From Oscillospiraceae bacterium (GTDB lineage Bacteria > Bacillota > Clostridia > Oscillospirales > Acutalibacteraceae), in contig SVOS01000004.1 in the NCBI GenBank assembly GCA_015066245.1, forward strand, positions 1 to 64,000: a stretch of DNA of 64,000 nt. The letters are read 5' to 3'. The notes beneath the pieces were generated by a model that did not search any database, was not told where the DNA came from, and was given only the letters and a program-made list of their open reading frames with translations. The translations under genes were made by a program, and so were the position numbers. Of this stretch, positions 52,036 to 60,939 are shown in pieces; position 1 is the stretch's first letter; every line of letters begins with the position of its first letter.

Positions 52036-52064
52036 TTGACCTTAAGAAAAAATGTGGATATAAT
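52036..52064 (+). promoter_or_regulatory. Promoter TTGACC-17-TATAAT of the HPr gene
   Basis: -35 at 52036-52041 and -10 at 52059-52064, followed by an unstructured leader of about 75 bases with a GAGAGGG ribosome site. Confidence 0.85.
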
Positions 52065-52142
52065 AACAAAAAATGAATGATTTTAGTATCGTGGTTCGCT
52101 TTAGAGTCACTTACCAAAACAAGATAAGAGAGGGTAACATCA

Positions 52143-52406
52143 ATGTACTGTAAAGATGTTTTAGTTCAGAACAAAGCAGGTCTTCATGCTCGTCCCGCAA
52201 CTTTCTTTATTCAGAAGGCTAACGAGTACAAATCTACAATTTGGGTTGAAAAAGAAGAGAGAAGAGTTAACGCAAAGAGCCTTCTCGGTGTGTTGTCACT
52301 TGGTATTCTCGGTGGCACTACAATTAAGATTTTTGCTGACGGTCCCGACGAGTCACAGGCTGTTGAAGGTCTTGTATCTCTTGTAGAGTCCGGTTTTGCA
52401 GAGTAA
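52143..52406 (+). CDS. ptsH: Phosphocarrier protein HPr
   Basis: 87 residues. The catalytic His15 lies in KAGLHARPAT, and Ser46, the HPr-kinase regulatory site, lies in NAKSLLGVLSLG. It passes phosphate from enzyme I to sugar-specific PTS enzymes and signals catabolite control. It is alone here, without ptsI, and has its own promoter and terminator. Confidence 0.95.
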   Translation: MYCKDVLVQNKAGLHARPATFFIQKANEYKSTIWVEKEERRVNAKSLLGVLSLGILGGTTIKIFADGPDESQAVEGLVSLVESGFAE

Positions 52407-52425
52407 TCTAAATAGCGTATAAAAG

Positions 52426-52458
52426 AGGGCGGACATATATCCGCCCTTATTTTTATTT
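52426..52458 (+). terminator. Terminator of the HPr gene
   Basis: A perfect 8-bp G+C-rich stem (52426-52433 with 52440-52447), then TATTTTTATTT. Confidence 0.88.
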
Positions 52459-52497
52459 GATAAATACCGTGGTATAATAGAAAAAGGCGGTGATACT

Positions 52498-54351
52498 GTG
52501 AGCGAAAGACTAAAAGAACTCAGGGCAAAGGCTATGGCGCTGCCTTTGGAGCCCGGCGTCTATATTATGAAAAACAAAGACGGCGATATTATTTATATCG
52601 GTAAAGCCAAAAAGCTCAAAAACCGTGTAAGTTCTTATTTCGGCTCTCAGAATAATCACACCGATAAAGTCCGCCGGATGGTTTCTCAGGTGGAAAATTT
52701 TGAGTATATTATAACTGATAGTGAGTTTGAGGCACTTATTCTTGAGTGTAGTCTTATAAAGCAGAATAAACCAAAATACAACATTCTCTTAAAGGATGAC
52801 AAGGGGTTCAGCTTTGTAAAGATTACAGGAGATAAGTGGAAAAAAATCACCTATGCTCTGCAAAAGGATGACGACAACGCCGAGTATATAGGCCCGTACA
52901 CCAACGGCTTTTATGTAAAGCAGGCGGTAGAGCAGGCTAATCTTATTTTTAAATTGCCTACCTGTACCAGACGTTTTCCCGAGGATTTTGGCAAAGCAAG
53001 GCCATGCCTGAATTATCACATAAAGCGTTGCTCGGCACCCTGCACAGGTAAAGTTAAATTTTCTGATTATAACGAGAGTTTTTTGCAGGCTCTTGATTTC
53101 TTAAAGGGCACAGGCTCTCAGAGTATAAAAAAGCTTACGGAAGAAATGTACAAAGCTTCCGAAAATATGGAGTTTGAAAAAGCGGCTCAGCTCAGAGACC
53201 GCATAAATGCTATCAAAAAGCTTGCTGACAAGCAAAAGGTTATAGAGACCAAGGTCAAAAATCAGGATGTAATTGCTCTCTTTTCTGATGGCTGCAAAGC
53301 CTGCTTTGAGGTTTTTCGTTTTGACGAAGGAAAGCTTAAGTATCGCGAGGATTATTTTGTAGATCCTCCCGATGAGGATGCAAAAGCCAGAGCAGAGTTT
53401 ATCATGAGCTTTTACAGTACCAAAACCGATATTCCCAGGTTTGTTACGGTTGACGGTGATGTAGAGGATCAAGAGCTTATTGAAAGATATCTTTCTGAGA
53501 AAAAAGGCAAAAGAGTGTATATTGCCATTCCTCAGCGCGGCCAGCAGAAATCTCTGGTGGATATGACACGTCAGAATGCTGCGGAGAGAGTGGCAAAAAC
53601 CCGTGGTGCTGTGCTGGGCAGAGAGTTAAGTGTGCTTGAGGAGCTTAAAGAGCTTCTTGGGCTTGATATCTTGCCTGCATATATTGAATCCTACGACATT
53701 TCAAACACCGCAGGCGATGAGAATGTTGCAGGTATGATAGTTTACGAAAACGGCAGACCTAATAAGAGTGCATACAAAAGATTTAAGATAAAAGGATTTT
53801 CGGGTCAGGATGACTACGGCTCTATGGCTGAAGTGCTGACAAGAAGATTTGAAGAATATATTAAGCTCAAAGACAGCAGTGAGGAAGGTTTTGCCAGACT
53901 TCCCGACTTGATACTTCTTGACGGTGGTGTTGGTCAGGTTAGTGCAGTAAGACCGATACTTGAGAAGTTTGGACTTCCTATACCGCTTTTCGGCATGGTA
54001 AAGGATGACAAACACCGCACCCGTGCAATAGTCAATGAGCAGGGCGAAATTGCCATTAATATGAACCGCAGGCTCTTTACATTTATAAGCTCTATGCAGG
54101 ACGAGGTTCATCGCTTTGCCATAGGATATCACCGCACAAGACGCAAAAAGAGCCAGCTTGGGGTTTCACTTACTGAAATCAAAGGCATAGGAACAGAACG
54201 TGCAAAAGCACTTTTGAAGCATTTCAGAACAGTTTCAAATATAAAAAATGCTGAGCTTGAGGAGCTTAAAGCGGCTCCCAAGATGAACGACAGTGCCGCA
54301 CTCAGCGTGTATTGGCACTTCAGAAGAAAAGAAAGTGAGGGAGAAGAATGA
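52498..54351 (+). CDS. uvrC: UvrABC system protein C
   Basis: 617 residues from GTG (AAAGGCGG 7 bases upstream). The N-terminal GIY-YIG nuclease domain (PGVYIMKNKDGDIIYIGKAK) comes first. A UVR motif follows (MEFEKAAQLRDRINAIKKL). The RNase H-like nuclease half has ESYDISNTAG and DLILLDGGVGQVSA, and C-terminal helix-hairpin-helices (LTEIKGIGTERAKALLKHF) end the protein. It makes both incisions in nucleotide excision repair. It overlaps rsmD by 4 bases. Confidence 0.98.
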   Translation: MSERLKELRAKAMALPLEPGVYIMKNKDGDIIYIGKAKKLKNRVSSYFGSQNNHTDKVRRMVSQVENFEYIITDSEFEALILECSLIKQNKPKYNILLKDDKGFSFVKITGDKWKKITYALQKDDDNAEYIGPYTNGFYVKQAVEQANLIFKLPTCTRRFPEDFGKARPCLNYHIKRCSAPCTGKVKFSDYNESFLQALDFLKGTGSQSIKKLTEEMYKASENMEFEKAAQLRDRINAIKKLADKQKVIETKVKNQDVIALFSDGCKACFEVFRFDEGKLKYREDYFVDPPDEDAKARAEFIMSFYSTKTDIPRFVTVDGDVEDQELIERYLSEKKGKRVYIAIPQRGQQKSLVDMTRQNAAERVAKTRGAVLGRELSVLEELKELLGLDILPAYIESYDISNTAGDENVAGMIVYENGRPNKSAYKRFKIKGFSGQDDYGSMAEVLTRRFEEYIKLKDSSEEGFARLPDLILLDGGVGQVSAVRPILEKFGLPIPLFGMVKDDKHRTRAIVNEQGEIAINMNRRLFTFISSMQDEVHRFAIGYHRTRRKKSQLGVSLTEIKGIGTERAKALLKHFRTVSNIKNAELEELKAAPKMNDSAALSVYWHFRRKESEGEE

Positions 54352-54893
54352 GAGTAATTACAGGTTCGGCCCGCGGAAGAAAGCTCCAGACCTTAGAAGG
54401 CAGAGACGTAAGACCTACTACCGACAAGGTCAAAGAGTCTGTTTTCTCTATTATCCAGTTTCAGATTCAGGGCAGAGTTTTCGTAGACCTTTTTGCAGGC
54501 TCGGGACAAATGGGCATAGAAGCTCTGAGCCGAGGTGCTGAAAAAGCATATCTTGTAGACCAGAGCCTTAAGGCAATCAGGGTTATTGAGCAGAACGTCA
54601 AGACCTGTGGCTTTGAGGATAATGCTCATATCTGCCGCCAGGATGCAGCAGGTTTTCTTATGTCAGCAAGAGAGAATTTTGACGTAGTATATGTAGACCC
54701 TCCCTTTGAGAAAGGTATCATCGACGAGGTGCTGCCGATGCTGAGCTCTAAGATGAATAAAGGCGGAGTAATTCTCTGCGAAAGTGCAGATAATGAGGTT
54801 TTGCCCGAGGAGGCAGGGGATTTTGTGCTTGACAGAACTTATCGCTATGGTAAAATAAAGGTAAGTCTTTACAGACACAAGGAGATGGTTTAA
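54348..54893 (+). CDS. rsmD: 16S rRNA (guanine966-N2)-methyltransferase
   Basis: 181 residues. The start [26 protein letters not shown], the SAM-binding [20 protein letters not shown] and the catalytic VDPPF are diagnostic. It methylates G966 of 16S rRNA. It sits between uvrC (ATGA overlap) and coaD (1-base gap); the rsmD-coaD pair is conserved in Firmicutes. Confidence 0.97.
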   Translation: MRVITGSARGRKLQTLEGRDVRPTTDKVKESVFSIIQFQIQGRVFVDLFAGSGQMGIEALSRGAEKAYLVDQSLKAIRVIEQNVKTCGFEDNAHICRQDAAGFLMSARENFDVVYVDPPFEKGIIDEVLPMLSSKMNKGGVILCESADNEVLPEEAGDFVLDRTYRYGKIKVSLYRHKEMV

Positions 54894-54894
54894 G

Positions 54895-55377
54895 ATGAAA
54901 ACCGTAATTTGTCCCGGTAGTTTTGACCCTGTTACAAAAGGTCACATGGATATCATCGAGCGTGCCTCAAAGCTTTTTGACAAGGTTGTGGTGGCGGTGC
55001 TTAATAATGCTACCAAGCATCCTTGCTTTACTATTGACGAGCGTATTGAGCTTCTGAAAGAAACTACAGGCCACCTCAACAATGTAGAGATTGCTACCTT
55101 TGACGGACTTCTGGTGGATTTTGCAAAGCTTAAAGGTGCATCTGCTGTGGTAAAGGGCCTCAGGGCTGTTACCGACTTTGAGTATGAGTTCCAGATGTCT
55201 ATGATAAATAAGAAGCTTTGCCCAGAGGTTGAGACTATATTCCTTAACACAAGTCAGGAATATATGTACTTAAGTTCAAGTGTTGTAAAGCAGATAGCAC
55301 GTGCAGGTGGCGACATAAGTTTGTTTGTTCCCGAGGAAATTCGCGATAAAATAGTTGACAGACTTATAAATATATGA
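54895..55377 (+). CDS. coaD: Phosphopantetheine adenylyltransferase
   Basis: 160 residues, typical length. The nucleotidyltransferase motif is [14 protein letters not shown] (T/HxGH type), with [15 protein letters not shown] and the C-terminal [18 protein letters not shown]. It makes dephospho-CoA in CoA synthesis. Confidence 0.98.
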   Translation: MKTVICPGSFDPVTKGHMDIIERASKLFDKVVVAVLNNATKHPCFTIDERIELLKETTGHLNNVEIATFDGLLVDFAKLKGASAVVKGLRAVTDFEYEFQMSMINKKLCPEVETIFLNTSQEYMYLSSSVVKQIARAGGDISLFVPEEIRDKIVDRLINI

Positions 55378-55426
55378 AATAATGTACTATAGGTTATAAG
55401 GTTATTAAAGATAAAGGAGAATAGTT

Positions 55427-55897
55427 ATGAGAGTAGAAGAACTTCTTAACGAAATTCAGGATATGATGAACGAGGCAAAGTCAGTGCCCCTTACAGGAGG
55501 TAAGGCACTTGTTGACACCGAGAAGGTTCTCGATATCCTTGATGAGATTCAGGATACACTTCCTTCTGAGGTAAGACAGGCAAAGAATATCGTATCCGAC
55601 AGAGGTCAGATCATCGCTGAGGCTAAGAAAGAGGCTGAGGAGATTATCCGTGCTGCTGAGGAGAGAAAGAGACAGCTTGTTAACCAGAACGAGATTGTAA
55701 AAGAGGCTCATGCTCAGGCTAATGAGATTATCAACGATGCAAAGGCTAAGACTTCCGATATGAGAAGAGCAGCTGCAGAATTCGTTGAGGAAATCATGAA
55801 GAAGACAGACGAGTCTATCACTGCTCAGCTTACAGAGCTCAGAAAGACAAGACAGAACATAAAGATGACTCAGAAGGTTTCAAACGGCAATATGTAA
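55427..55897 (+). CDS. Coiled-coil cytoplasmic protein
   Basis: 156 residues, almost entirely helical and charged, with a long coiled coil (about 60-150; EAKKEAEEIIRAAEERKRQL). There is no membrane segment. It resembles short DivIVA/ATP-synthase-b-like coiled-coil proteins that follow coaD in many Clostridia and are labelled ATPase without evidence. The ribosome site AAAGGAG is strong. It may be co-transcribed with coaD, 49 bases upstream, and a terminator follows. A scaffolding role is plausible. Confidence 0.8.
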   Translation: MRVEELLNEIQDMMNEAKSVPLTGGKALVDTEKVLDILDEIQDTLPSEVRQAKNIVSDRGQIIAEAKKEAEEIIRAAEERKRQLVNQNEIVKEAHAQANEIINDAKAKTSDMRRAAAEFVEEIMKKTDESITAQLTELRKTRQNIKMTQKVSNGNM

Positions 55898-55954
55898 TCT
55901 TTTTGAAATTTTCTTCTGGAGAATTATCGTTCGAACGTATATTCCAAAAACATA

Positions 55955-55995
55955 GGCACAATCACGGTTTTGACTGTGGTTGTGTCTTTTTTTGT
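55955..55995 (+). terminator. Terminator before the mraZ cluster
   Basis: A 14-bp stem with wobble pairs (55955-55968 with 55973-55986), followed by seven T residues. Confidence 0.85.
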
Positions 55996-56050
55996 CTATT
56001 ATGCGTCAAATTGATGGCCGAAATTAGGTAAAAAAGCCGTAATATTTTTC

Positions 56051-56079
56051 TTGCAATTTTGATACCAATGCATTATAAT
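56051..56079 (+). promoter_or_regulatory. Promoter TTGCAA-17-TATAAT of the mraZ cluster
   Basis: -35 at 56051-56056 and -10 at 56074-56079, about 80 bases ahead of mraZ. Confidence 0.82.
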
Positions 56080-56085
56080 AATTGT

Positions 56086-56118
56086 AAAGTGTCATTAGGT
56101 GGCAAATAGTAGTCACTA
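56086..56118 (+). promoter_or_regulatory. Candidate MraZ operator: three repeats at 11-bp spacing
   Basis: AAAGTG (56086), AGGTGG (56097) and AGTAGT (56108) start exactly 11 bp apart just after the -10. MraZ binds three or more short direct repeats ahead of its own gene in other bacteria (AAAGTG-type in Mollicutes). The position at the transcript start suits autorepression. Confidence 0.5.
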
Positions 56119-56159
56119 AATGTCATTTTTAGAGCGATTTTTACGGTAAGGAGGCGACA

Positions 56160-56591
56160 ATGATGTTCACGGGTATGTCTTTCCCAAATTTAGATACCAA
56201 GGGCAGAGTTGTTTTGCCTCAGAAATTCCGCGATCAGCTTGGCGAAACATTTTTTATCACCGCCGGCTTTGATAAAGATTTTCCTTGTTTACAGATTATG
56301 TCGTCTGAGCAGTTTGAGCATCTTCTTGCTCAGATTCGCGAGCTTCCTGCCAGCAAGGCTTTGCATCTTCAGTATTCGATTATTGCTCCTTCTGAGGAAG
56401 TAAGCGTCAACGCACAGGGCAGACTTCAGATTCCCCAGTCCTTGAGAGAAAGTGCTAACCTTACAAAAGAGGTGGCGATTCTGGGTATGGACAAGCGTAT
56501 TGAAATCTGGGATAAGGCTACTTACGATGCATTTATGAAAAAGCAGAGAGAAGAATCCTATCTTGATGCTCTGGAGCTCTTAAGATTATGA
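56160..56591 (+). CDS. mraZ: Transcriptional regulator MraZ
   Basis: 143 residues; the start could be either of two adjacent ATGs. Two SpoVT-AbrB-like halves carry the DxKGR motif: LDTKGRVVLPQKFRDQL and VNAQGRLQIPQSLRESA. In the second half the usual Asp is Asn. MraZ represses its own division cluster. It overlaps rsmH by 4 bases. Confidence 0.97.
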   Translation: MMFTGMSFPNLDTKGRVVLPQKFRDQLGETFFITAGFDKDFPCLQIMSSEQFEHLLAQIRELPASKALHLQYSIIAPSEEVSVNAQGRLQIPQSLRESANLTKEVAILGMDKRIEIWDKATYDAFMKKQREESYLDALELLRL

Positions 56592-57523
56592 TGAATTTCA
56601 ATCACATCTCGGTAATGCTCTGCGAAACTGTTGATATGCTTGATGTAAAGCCCGATGGCGTTTATGTTGACGGCACGGCAGGCGGTGGCGGTCATTCGGC
56701 AGAGATACTGAGAAGACTTTCGGATAAAGGCAGACTTTATTCTATAGACCGTGACCCCGATGCCATAAAAACCGTAACCGAAAGGTTTAAGAGTGATAAA
56801 AGAAGCAGGGTGCTTCACGGAGAATTTGCAAATATGAAAGAGCTCCTTCTTAAAGAAGGCGTCACCAAAGTAGACGGTGTTGTGCTGGATTTGGGAGTTT
56901 CTTCTCATCAGCTTGATACTGCAGAACGAGGTTTTTCCTTTCATGAGGATGCTCCCCTTGATATGAGAATGAGCCAGCAGGGCACAACGGCAGCAGACCT
57001 TGTAAACACACTGGACTTTAAGGAGCTTTGCAGAATCCTCTCAGCCTATGGCGAAGAAAAGTACGCTCCGTCAATCGCTAAAGCTATCATAAGAGAGCGT
57101 CAGATTAAGCCTATTGAAACCACACTGGAGCTTGCAGAGATTGTCAAGGCAAATGTTCCTCAGAAGGTAAGGCGTGACGGACATCCCGCAAGAAAAACCT
57201 TTCAGGCAATAAGAATTGCGGTAAATGATGAATTCGGTCAGCTCGAGAGAGGTCTTGCATCAGCTTTTGAGATGCTGAATGTAGGAGGAAGGCTCTCCAT
57301 AATTACCTTCCATTCCATAGAGGATAGAATAGTTAAGCAGGCGATGGCATCCTGGTGCGTGGGTTGTACCTGCCCCAAGGATTTTCCCGTTTGCGTGTGT
57401 GGCAACAAGCCCAAAGCAAAGCTTATCAACAAGAAGCCTCTTGAGGCAACATCAGAAGAACTTGAGGACAATAAGCGTAGCCGAAGCGCAAAGCTGAGGG
57501 CATGCGAAAAGCTTATTGATTAG
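56588..57523 (+). CDS. rsmH: 16S rRNA (cytosine1402-N4)-methyltransferase
   Basis: 311 residues. The start HISVMLCETVDML, the SAM site VDGTAGGGGHSAEIL, DLGVSSHQLDTAERGFSF and the C-terminal FHSIEDRIVKQAM are diagnostic. It methylates C1402 and is always near mraZ. It overlaps mraZ by 4 bases. Confidence 0.98.
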   Translation: MMNFNHISVMLCETVDMLDVKPDGVYVDGTAGGGGHSAEILRRLSDKGRLYSIDRDPDAIKTVTERFKSDKRSRVLHGEFANMKELLLKEGVTKVDGVVLDLGVSSHQLDTAERGFSFHEDAPLDMRMSQQGTTAADLVNTLDFKELCRILSAYGEEKYAPSIAKAIIRERQIKPIETTLELAEIVKANVPQKVRRDGHPARKTFQAIRIAVNDEFGQLERGLASAFEMLNVGGRLSIITFHSIEDRIVKQAMASWCVGCTCPKDFPVCVCGNKPKAKLINKKPLEATSEELEDNKRSRSAKLRACEKLID

Positions 57524-57551
57524 TATAGATAATTTATAAGGAGTTAAGACT

Positions 57552-58097
57552 ATGGCTTACAGTGCATACTTTAATGCCGACAGAGATTATGATCTCAGCC
57601 TTTTTGAGTCAGAGGGCAATGCCGCAAGAAAGAAAAAAGCGGCTCCCAAAAAGATGCCCCCACAGGCTCAGCGTGTAAAAAAGAATAATGTCATAGAGCT
57701 TAATGTTCCTGAGTTCGACAAGTCCGAGCGCCGTCGTCACAATATCGGTTCAATATTGCTGGGCTTTGTTTGTGCGGCTATTATTACATTTTGTGTCGGA
57801 ACAATTATTATGGGACAGGTTGAGCTTACCGAGCTTAATCAGGAGATTGCCCAGGCACAGGTGCTTCTTGAGGAATCAAAAAGCGAATACACACAAATTC
57901 AGGCTAAGATGGAAGCATCATTTTCTACTGCTGCAATTGAGAAGTTCGCTCGCGAAGAGCTGGGCATGAGCAAGGCCACAAGCCAGCAGATAGAATATAT
58001 CAGTCTTTCAGATGGAGACATGGCTGAGGTATATATCGAGAAGGAGTCTAACATTTTTACTGAGATTGGCGACTTTTTCGGTTCACTTTGGTCATAA
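57552..58097 (+). CDS. ftsL: FtsL-like division protein
   Basis: 181 residues. A basic cytoplasmic region of about 70 residues precedes one membrane helix (about 69-91, IGSILLGFVCAAIITFCVGTI). A coiled coil follows (LTELNQEIAQAQVLLEESKS), then a C-terminal segment with FAREELGMSKATSQQIEYIS, the FtsL/DivIC ending. FtsL bridges FtsQ/DivIB and the septal synthase. The cytoplasmic part is longer than usual. A hairpin separates it from the penicillin-binding protein gene. Confidence 0.85.
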   Translation: MAYSAYFNADRDYDLSLFESEGNAARKKKAAPKKMPPQAQRVKKNNVIELNVPEFDKSERRRHNIGSILLGFVCAAIITFCVGTIIMGQVELTELNQEIAQAQVLLEESKSEYTQIQAKMEASFSTAAIEKFAREELGMSKATSQQIEYISLSDGDMAEVYIEKESNIFTEIGDFFGSLWS

Positions 58098-58134
58098 CAT
58101 ACTCCGCGATTTAATATGTATGTTGTGAGGATGA

Positions 58135-58163
58135 GAGTTAAGATTTTTGTCTTGACTCTTTTT
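58135..58163 (+). terminator. Hairpin between ftsL and the PBP gene
   Basis: A 9-bp stem with one wobble (58135-58143 with 58150-58158), then TTTTTCT. It may be a partial terminator inside the cluster, tuning PBP expression. Confidence 0.6.
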
Positions 58164-58239
58164 CTGCTATTCTAAGACAGTGATTTTTTTGGTATAAATC
58201 ACCGTTTTTTGTAAAATTTCTAAGGAAAGGAGCTCTGTT

Positions 58240-60471
58240 ATGGCACAGGGAGCAAATCAGAAATTCACAAAAAGAGCTACGCGGCTGCTGGCGCTGATAC
58301 TGATTATCGGCTTTGGTGCGGCTATAGTAAGACTTGGATTTTTACAGCTTGTGCAGTCGGCGGATTTGCAGAAACGAGCCGTTGACCAGCAGCTTTCAGA
58401 TACAGAGCTTTCTGCAAAACGAGGCACAATTTACGACACAAACGGCAAGATACTTGCAGCTTCTGCATCGGTGTGGAAGGTGGTTCTTGCACCGATATAT
58501 TTTGAGGATGACGAGGAAAGACGTATAGTTGCGTCGGGACTTGCAAGAATCCTTGAGGTTGATGAGGAAACCGTTTTCAAAAAAGCCCAGCAGGAAAGCT
58601 ATTATGTTGAGGTTAAACGTCAGATAGAGAGCGACACCCGAGAAAAAGTTCTCAAATTTATGGATGAGCTTGCGGATGTTCACGAGATTTACAACACAGT
58701 TTATCTTTTGGATGACTACAAGAGATACTACCCCTATGGTTCGCTCGCCTCAAGTGTAATCGGCTTTACGGGTGCTGATGAGCAGGGCCTTGCGGGACTT
58801 GAGTATCAGTATGACGAGGTGCTGACAGGTTCTCCCGGCAGACTTGTAACAGCGGTAGACTCTTTGGGTACTGCAATGCCCTTTGAGTACAGTCAGAATA
58901 TCCCTGCAGGAGACGGCAACAACCTGGTGCTCACCATTGACGAGACAATCCAGTCCATTGCAGAAAAATATATGCTTCAGGGCATTGAAAACAATGCAGT
59001 ATTCAACCGCGGTGTGTGCATAATAATGGATGTAAACACCGGTGCAGTCAGAGCTATGGCAAGCGTTGGCGGTTTTGACCCCAACGACCCCTTTACTTTA
59101 AGTGCAGAAAAAGAAGCCGAGATAAGTAAGCTCCCCGAAAAGGACAGAGAAAACGCCCGATATGAGGCACTTTCTCACATGTGGCGAAACAAAGCAGTCA
59201 GCGATACTTATTATCCCGGTTCGGTATTCAAAATGTGTACTGCTGCTATGGCACTGGAAGAAGGTCTTGTTACCGAAAATTCTACTTTCTATTGCAACGG
59301 TGCGTATACGGTTGCGGATGTTACTCTTGGTTGTCATGTTCAGACCTACGGTGGCAGCCACGGCACCCAGAACCTCAGAGAGTCTATCAAAAACTCCTGC
59401 AACCCTGCTTTGATGCAGATTGGTGAGCTTATCGGTATCAGCAAATTCAATCAGTATTACGATGCTTTCGGCTTTTCCGAGAGAACAGGCATTGACTTGC
59501 CCGGTGAAGCCGAGGATATTTACTTTGACAGAGATACAATGGGTGAGGTTCATCTTGCAACCGCATCCTTCGGTCAGAACTTTGCTATTACTCCCATTCA
59601 GATGGCAACTGCCGTAGCCTCAATCGCTAACGGCGGATATCTGGTTCAGCCTCATATGGTTGAGCAGATTTTAGACAGTGACGGCAATGTCATCAGCACC
59701 ACCAGCACAGAAGTTAAGCGTCAGGTGCTTTCAAGCGAAACCGCAGCTACTATCTGTGATATTCTTGAAGAAAATGCAGTTTCGGGCTCAGGTAAAAACG
59801 GTTATGTAGCAGGTTACCGAGTAGCAGGTAAAACAGGTACCTCCGAAAAGAAGGTCGACCTTAACGAAGACGGCGTACAGGACTATATTTCGTCTTTCTG
59901 CGGATTTGCTCCTGCAGAAAAGGCAGAGGTTGTGTGCCTTGTGTTCTTTGATACACCTACAGGCGCCGCATATTACGGAAGCCAGGTAGCTGCTCCTGTT
60001 TTTGCACAGATAATGTCAGAGGTTCTGCCCTATATGGAAGTAGCAACCCAGTATACAGAAGAAGAGCTTGCAAATCTTGACACAACCACCGACACCTATA
60101 TCGGTATGACTGTTGACGATGCAGTATCAGCCGCAGAAGAAGGCGGATTTACCACATGGGTTAAGGGCGATGGTGACAAGATTATCGGCCAGATGCCCGA
60201 AGCAGGAACAATGATTCCTCAGGGCGGTAATGTGGTGCTTTATACCGACGAGGAAAGTACCCGCGATACCACAACGGTACCTAAATTTACAGGCTACAGT
60301 GTAAACGATGTTTACTACTTTGCATCTTATTACAATCTGAATGTAAGCATCAGCGGTATGTCAAGTGCTGACGCCTCTGTGGCTTATTCTCAGAGTATTC
60401 CCGAAGGTACTGAGGTTGCACCCGGTACGGTAGTTACCGTATCCTTCAGTGCAGGTGGAGGCACAGACTAA
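58240..60471 (+). CDS. Septal class B penicillin-binding protein with PASTA domains
   Basis: 743 residues. A membrane anchor (about 14-32), a PBP dimerisation domain (about 50-220), then the transpeptidase with SVFK (active Ser near 328), SCN (near 387) and KTGT (near 532). Two C-terminal PASTA domains follow (about 622-675 and 680-743). This architecture is that of SpoVD/Pbp2x, the FtsW-partnered septal cross-linker. The ribosome site AAAGGAG is good. A pseudo-operon hairpin precedes it. Confidence 0.95.
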   Translation: MAQGANQKFTKRATRLLALILIIGFGAAIVRLGFLQLVQSADLQKRAVDQQLSDTELSAKRGTIYDTNGKILAASASVWKVVLAPIYFEDDEERRIVASGLARILEVDEETVFKKAQQESYYVEVKRQIESDTREKVLKFMDELADVHEIYNTVYLLDDYKRYYPYGSLASSVIGFTGADEQGLAGLEYQYDEVLTGSPGRLVTAVDSLGTAMPFEYSQNIPAGDGNNLVLTIDETIQSIAEKYMLQGIENNAVFNRGVCIIMDVNTGAVRAMASVGGFDPNDPFTLSAEKEAEISKLPEKDRENARYEALSHMWRNKAVSDTYYPGSVFKMCTAAMALEEGLVTENSTFYCNGAYTVADVTLGCHVQTYGGSHGTQNLRESIKNSCNPALMQIGELIGISKFNQYYDAFGFSERTGIDLPGEAEDIYFDRDTMGEVHLATASFGQNFAITPIQMATAVASIANGGYLVQPHMVEQILDSDGNVISTTSTEVKRQVLSSETAATICDILEENAVSGSGKNGYVAGYRVAGKTGTSEKKVDLNEDGVQDYISSFCGFAPAEKAEVVCLVFFDTPTGAAYYGSQVAAPVFAQIMSEVLPYMEVATQYTEEELANLDTTTDTYIGMTVDDAVSAAEEGGFTTWVKGDGDKIIGQMPEAGTMIPQGGNVVLYTDEESTRDTTTVPKFTGYSVNDVYYFASYYNLNVSISGMSSADASVAYSQSIPEGTEVAPGTVVTVSFSAGGGTD

Positions 60472-60486
60472 AATTACGGAGATATT

Positions 60487-60921
60487 ATGGAAAATAAGGT
60501 TTATTTTTTAGATGAAGATAAAGACATTAAACTTGCCGAAAAGCTTTGCACTCTTTGTTCATCGGGGCTTGATCTGCCCAAAAACGCATTTGTGTTGAAA
60601 AGAGGAGGTACGGCTTTCAGTGACGGCAAATTTGATGCCGTAGCTGTTGAGCTGGGCTTTGAGGATAAAGCTCAGGTAGGAGAAAAAGTCATCACCTATT
60701 CTGTTGGTCAGAGCAATGCTGATATCTGTGCTCTGAATTTTCAGAAGAGAGAGGTAAGCCGCAGCCTGGAGCTTTTGTGCGGCAGTTTTATGGGCAGGGT
60801 TAATATTCCGCTTAAGTCAGAGTATACTGAGGTTTCTGTGCTTTACTGTGCCGCAGGCCTTTTTGCGGCAGGCATTGAGATGAGGGATGTACTCAGATTA
60901 ATCAATGAGAAGATAAGCTGA
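60487..60921 (+). CDS. Small protein in the murE/murF position, possibly a Mur-ligase remnant
   Basis: 144 residues with no signal or membrane segment. The C-terminal part (about 65-142) resembles the last third of a Mur-ligase central domain: VITYSVGQSNADICALNF, then IPLKSEYTEVSVLYCAAGLF and AAGIEMRDVLRLINE, compare Mur-ligase tG....AD..A, lpl.G..N..N..AA and GI..e.i...L. The ATP-binding GTNGKT loop and the C-terminal domain are absent, and the usual Gly-x-x-Asn is changed. It sits between the PBP and mraY genes, where murE and murF normally lie. Ligase activity is not expected; a structural or regulatory role, or decay, is possible. Confidence 0.6.
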   Translation: MENKVYFLDEDKDIKLAEKLCTLCSSGLDLPKNAFVLKRGGTAFSDGKFDAVAVELGFEDKAQVGEKVITYSVGQSNADICALNFQKREVSRSLELLCGSFMGRVNIPLKSEYTEVSVLYCAAGLFAAGIEMRDVLRLINEKIS

Positions 60922-60939
60922 AAGGAAAGGGTAGATTAA

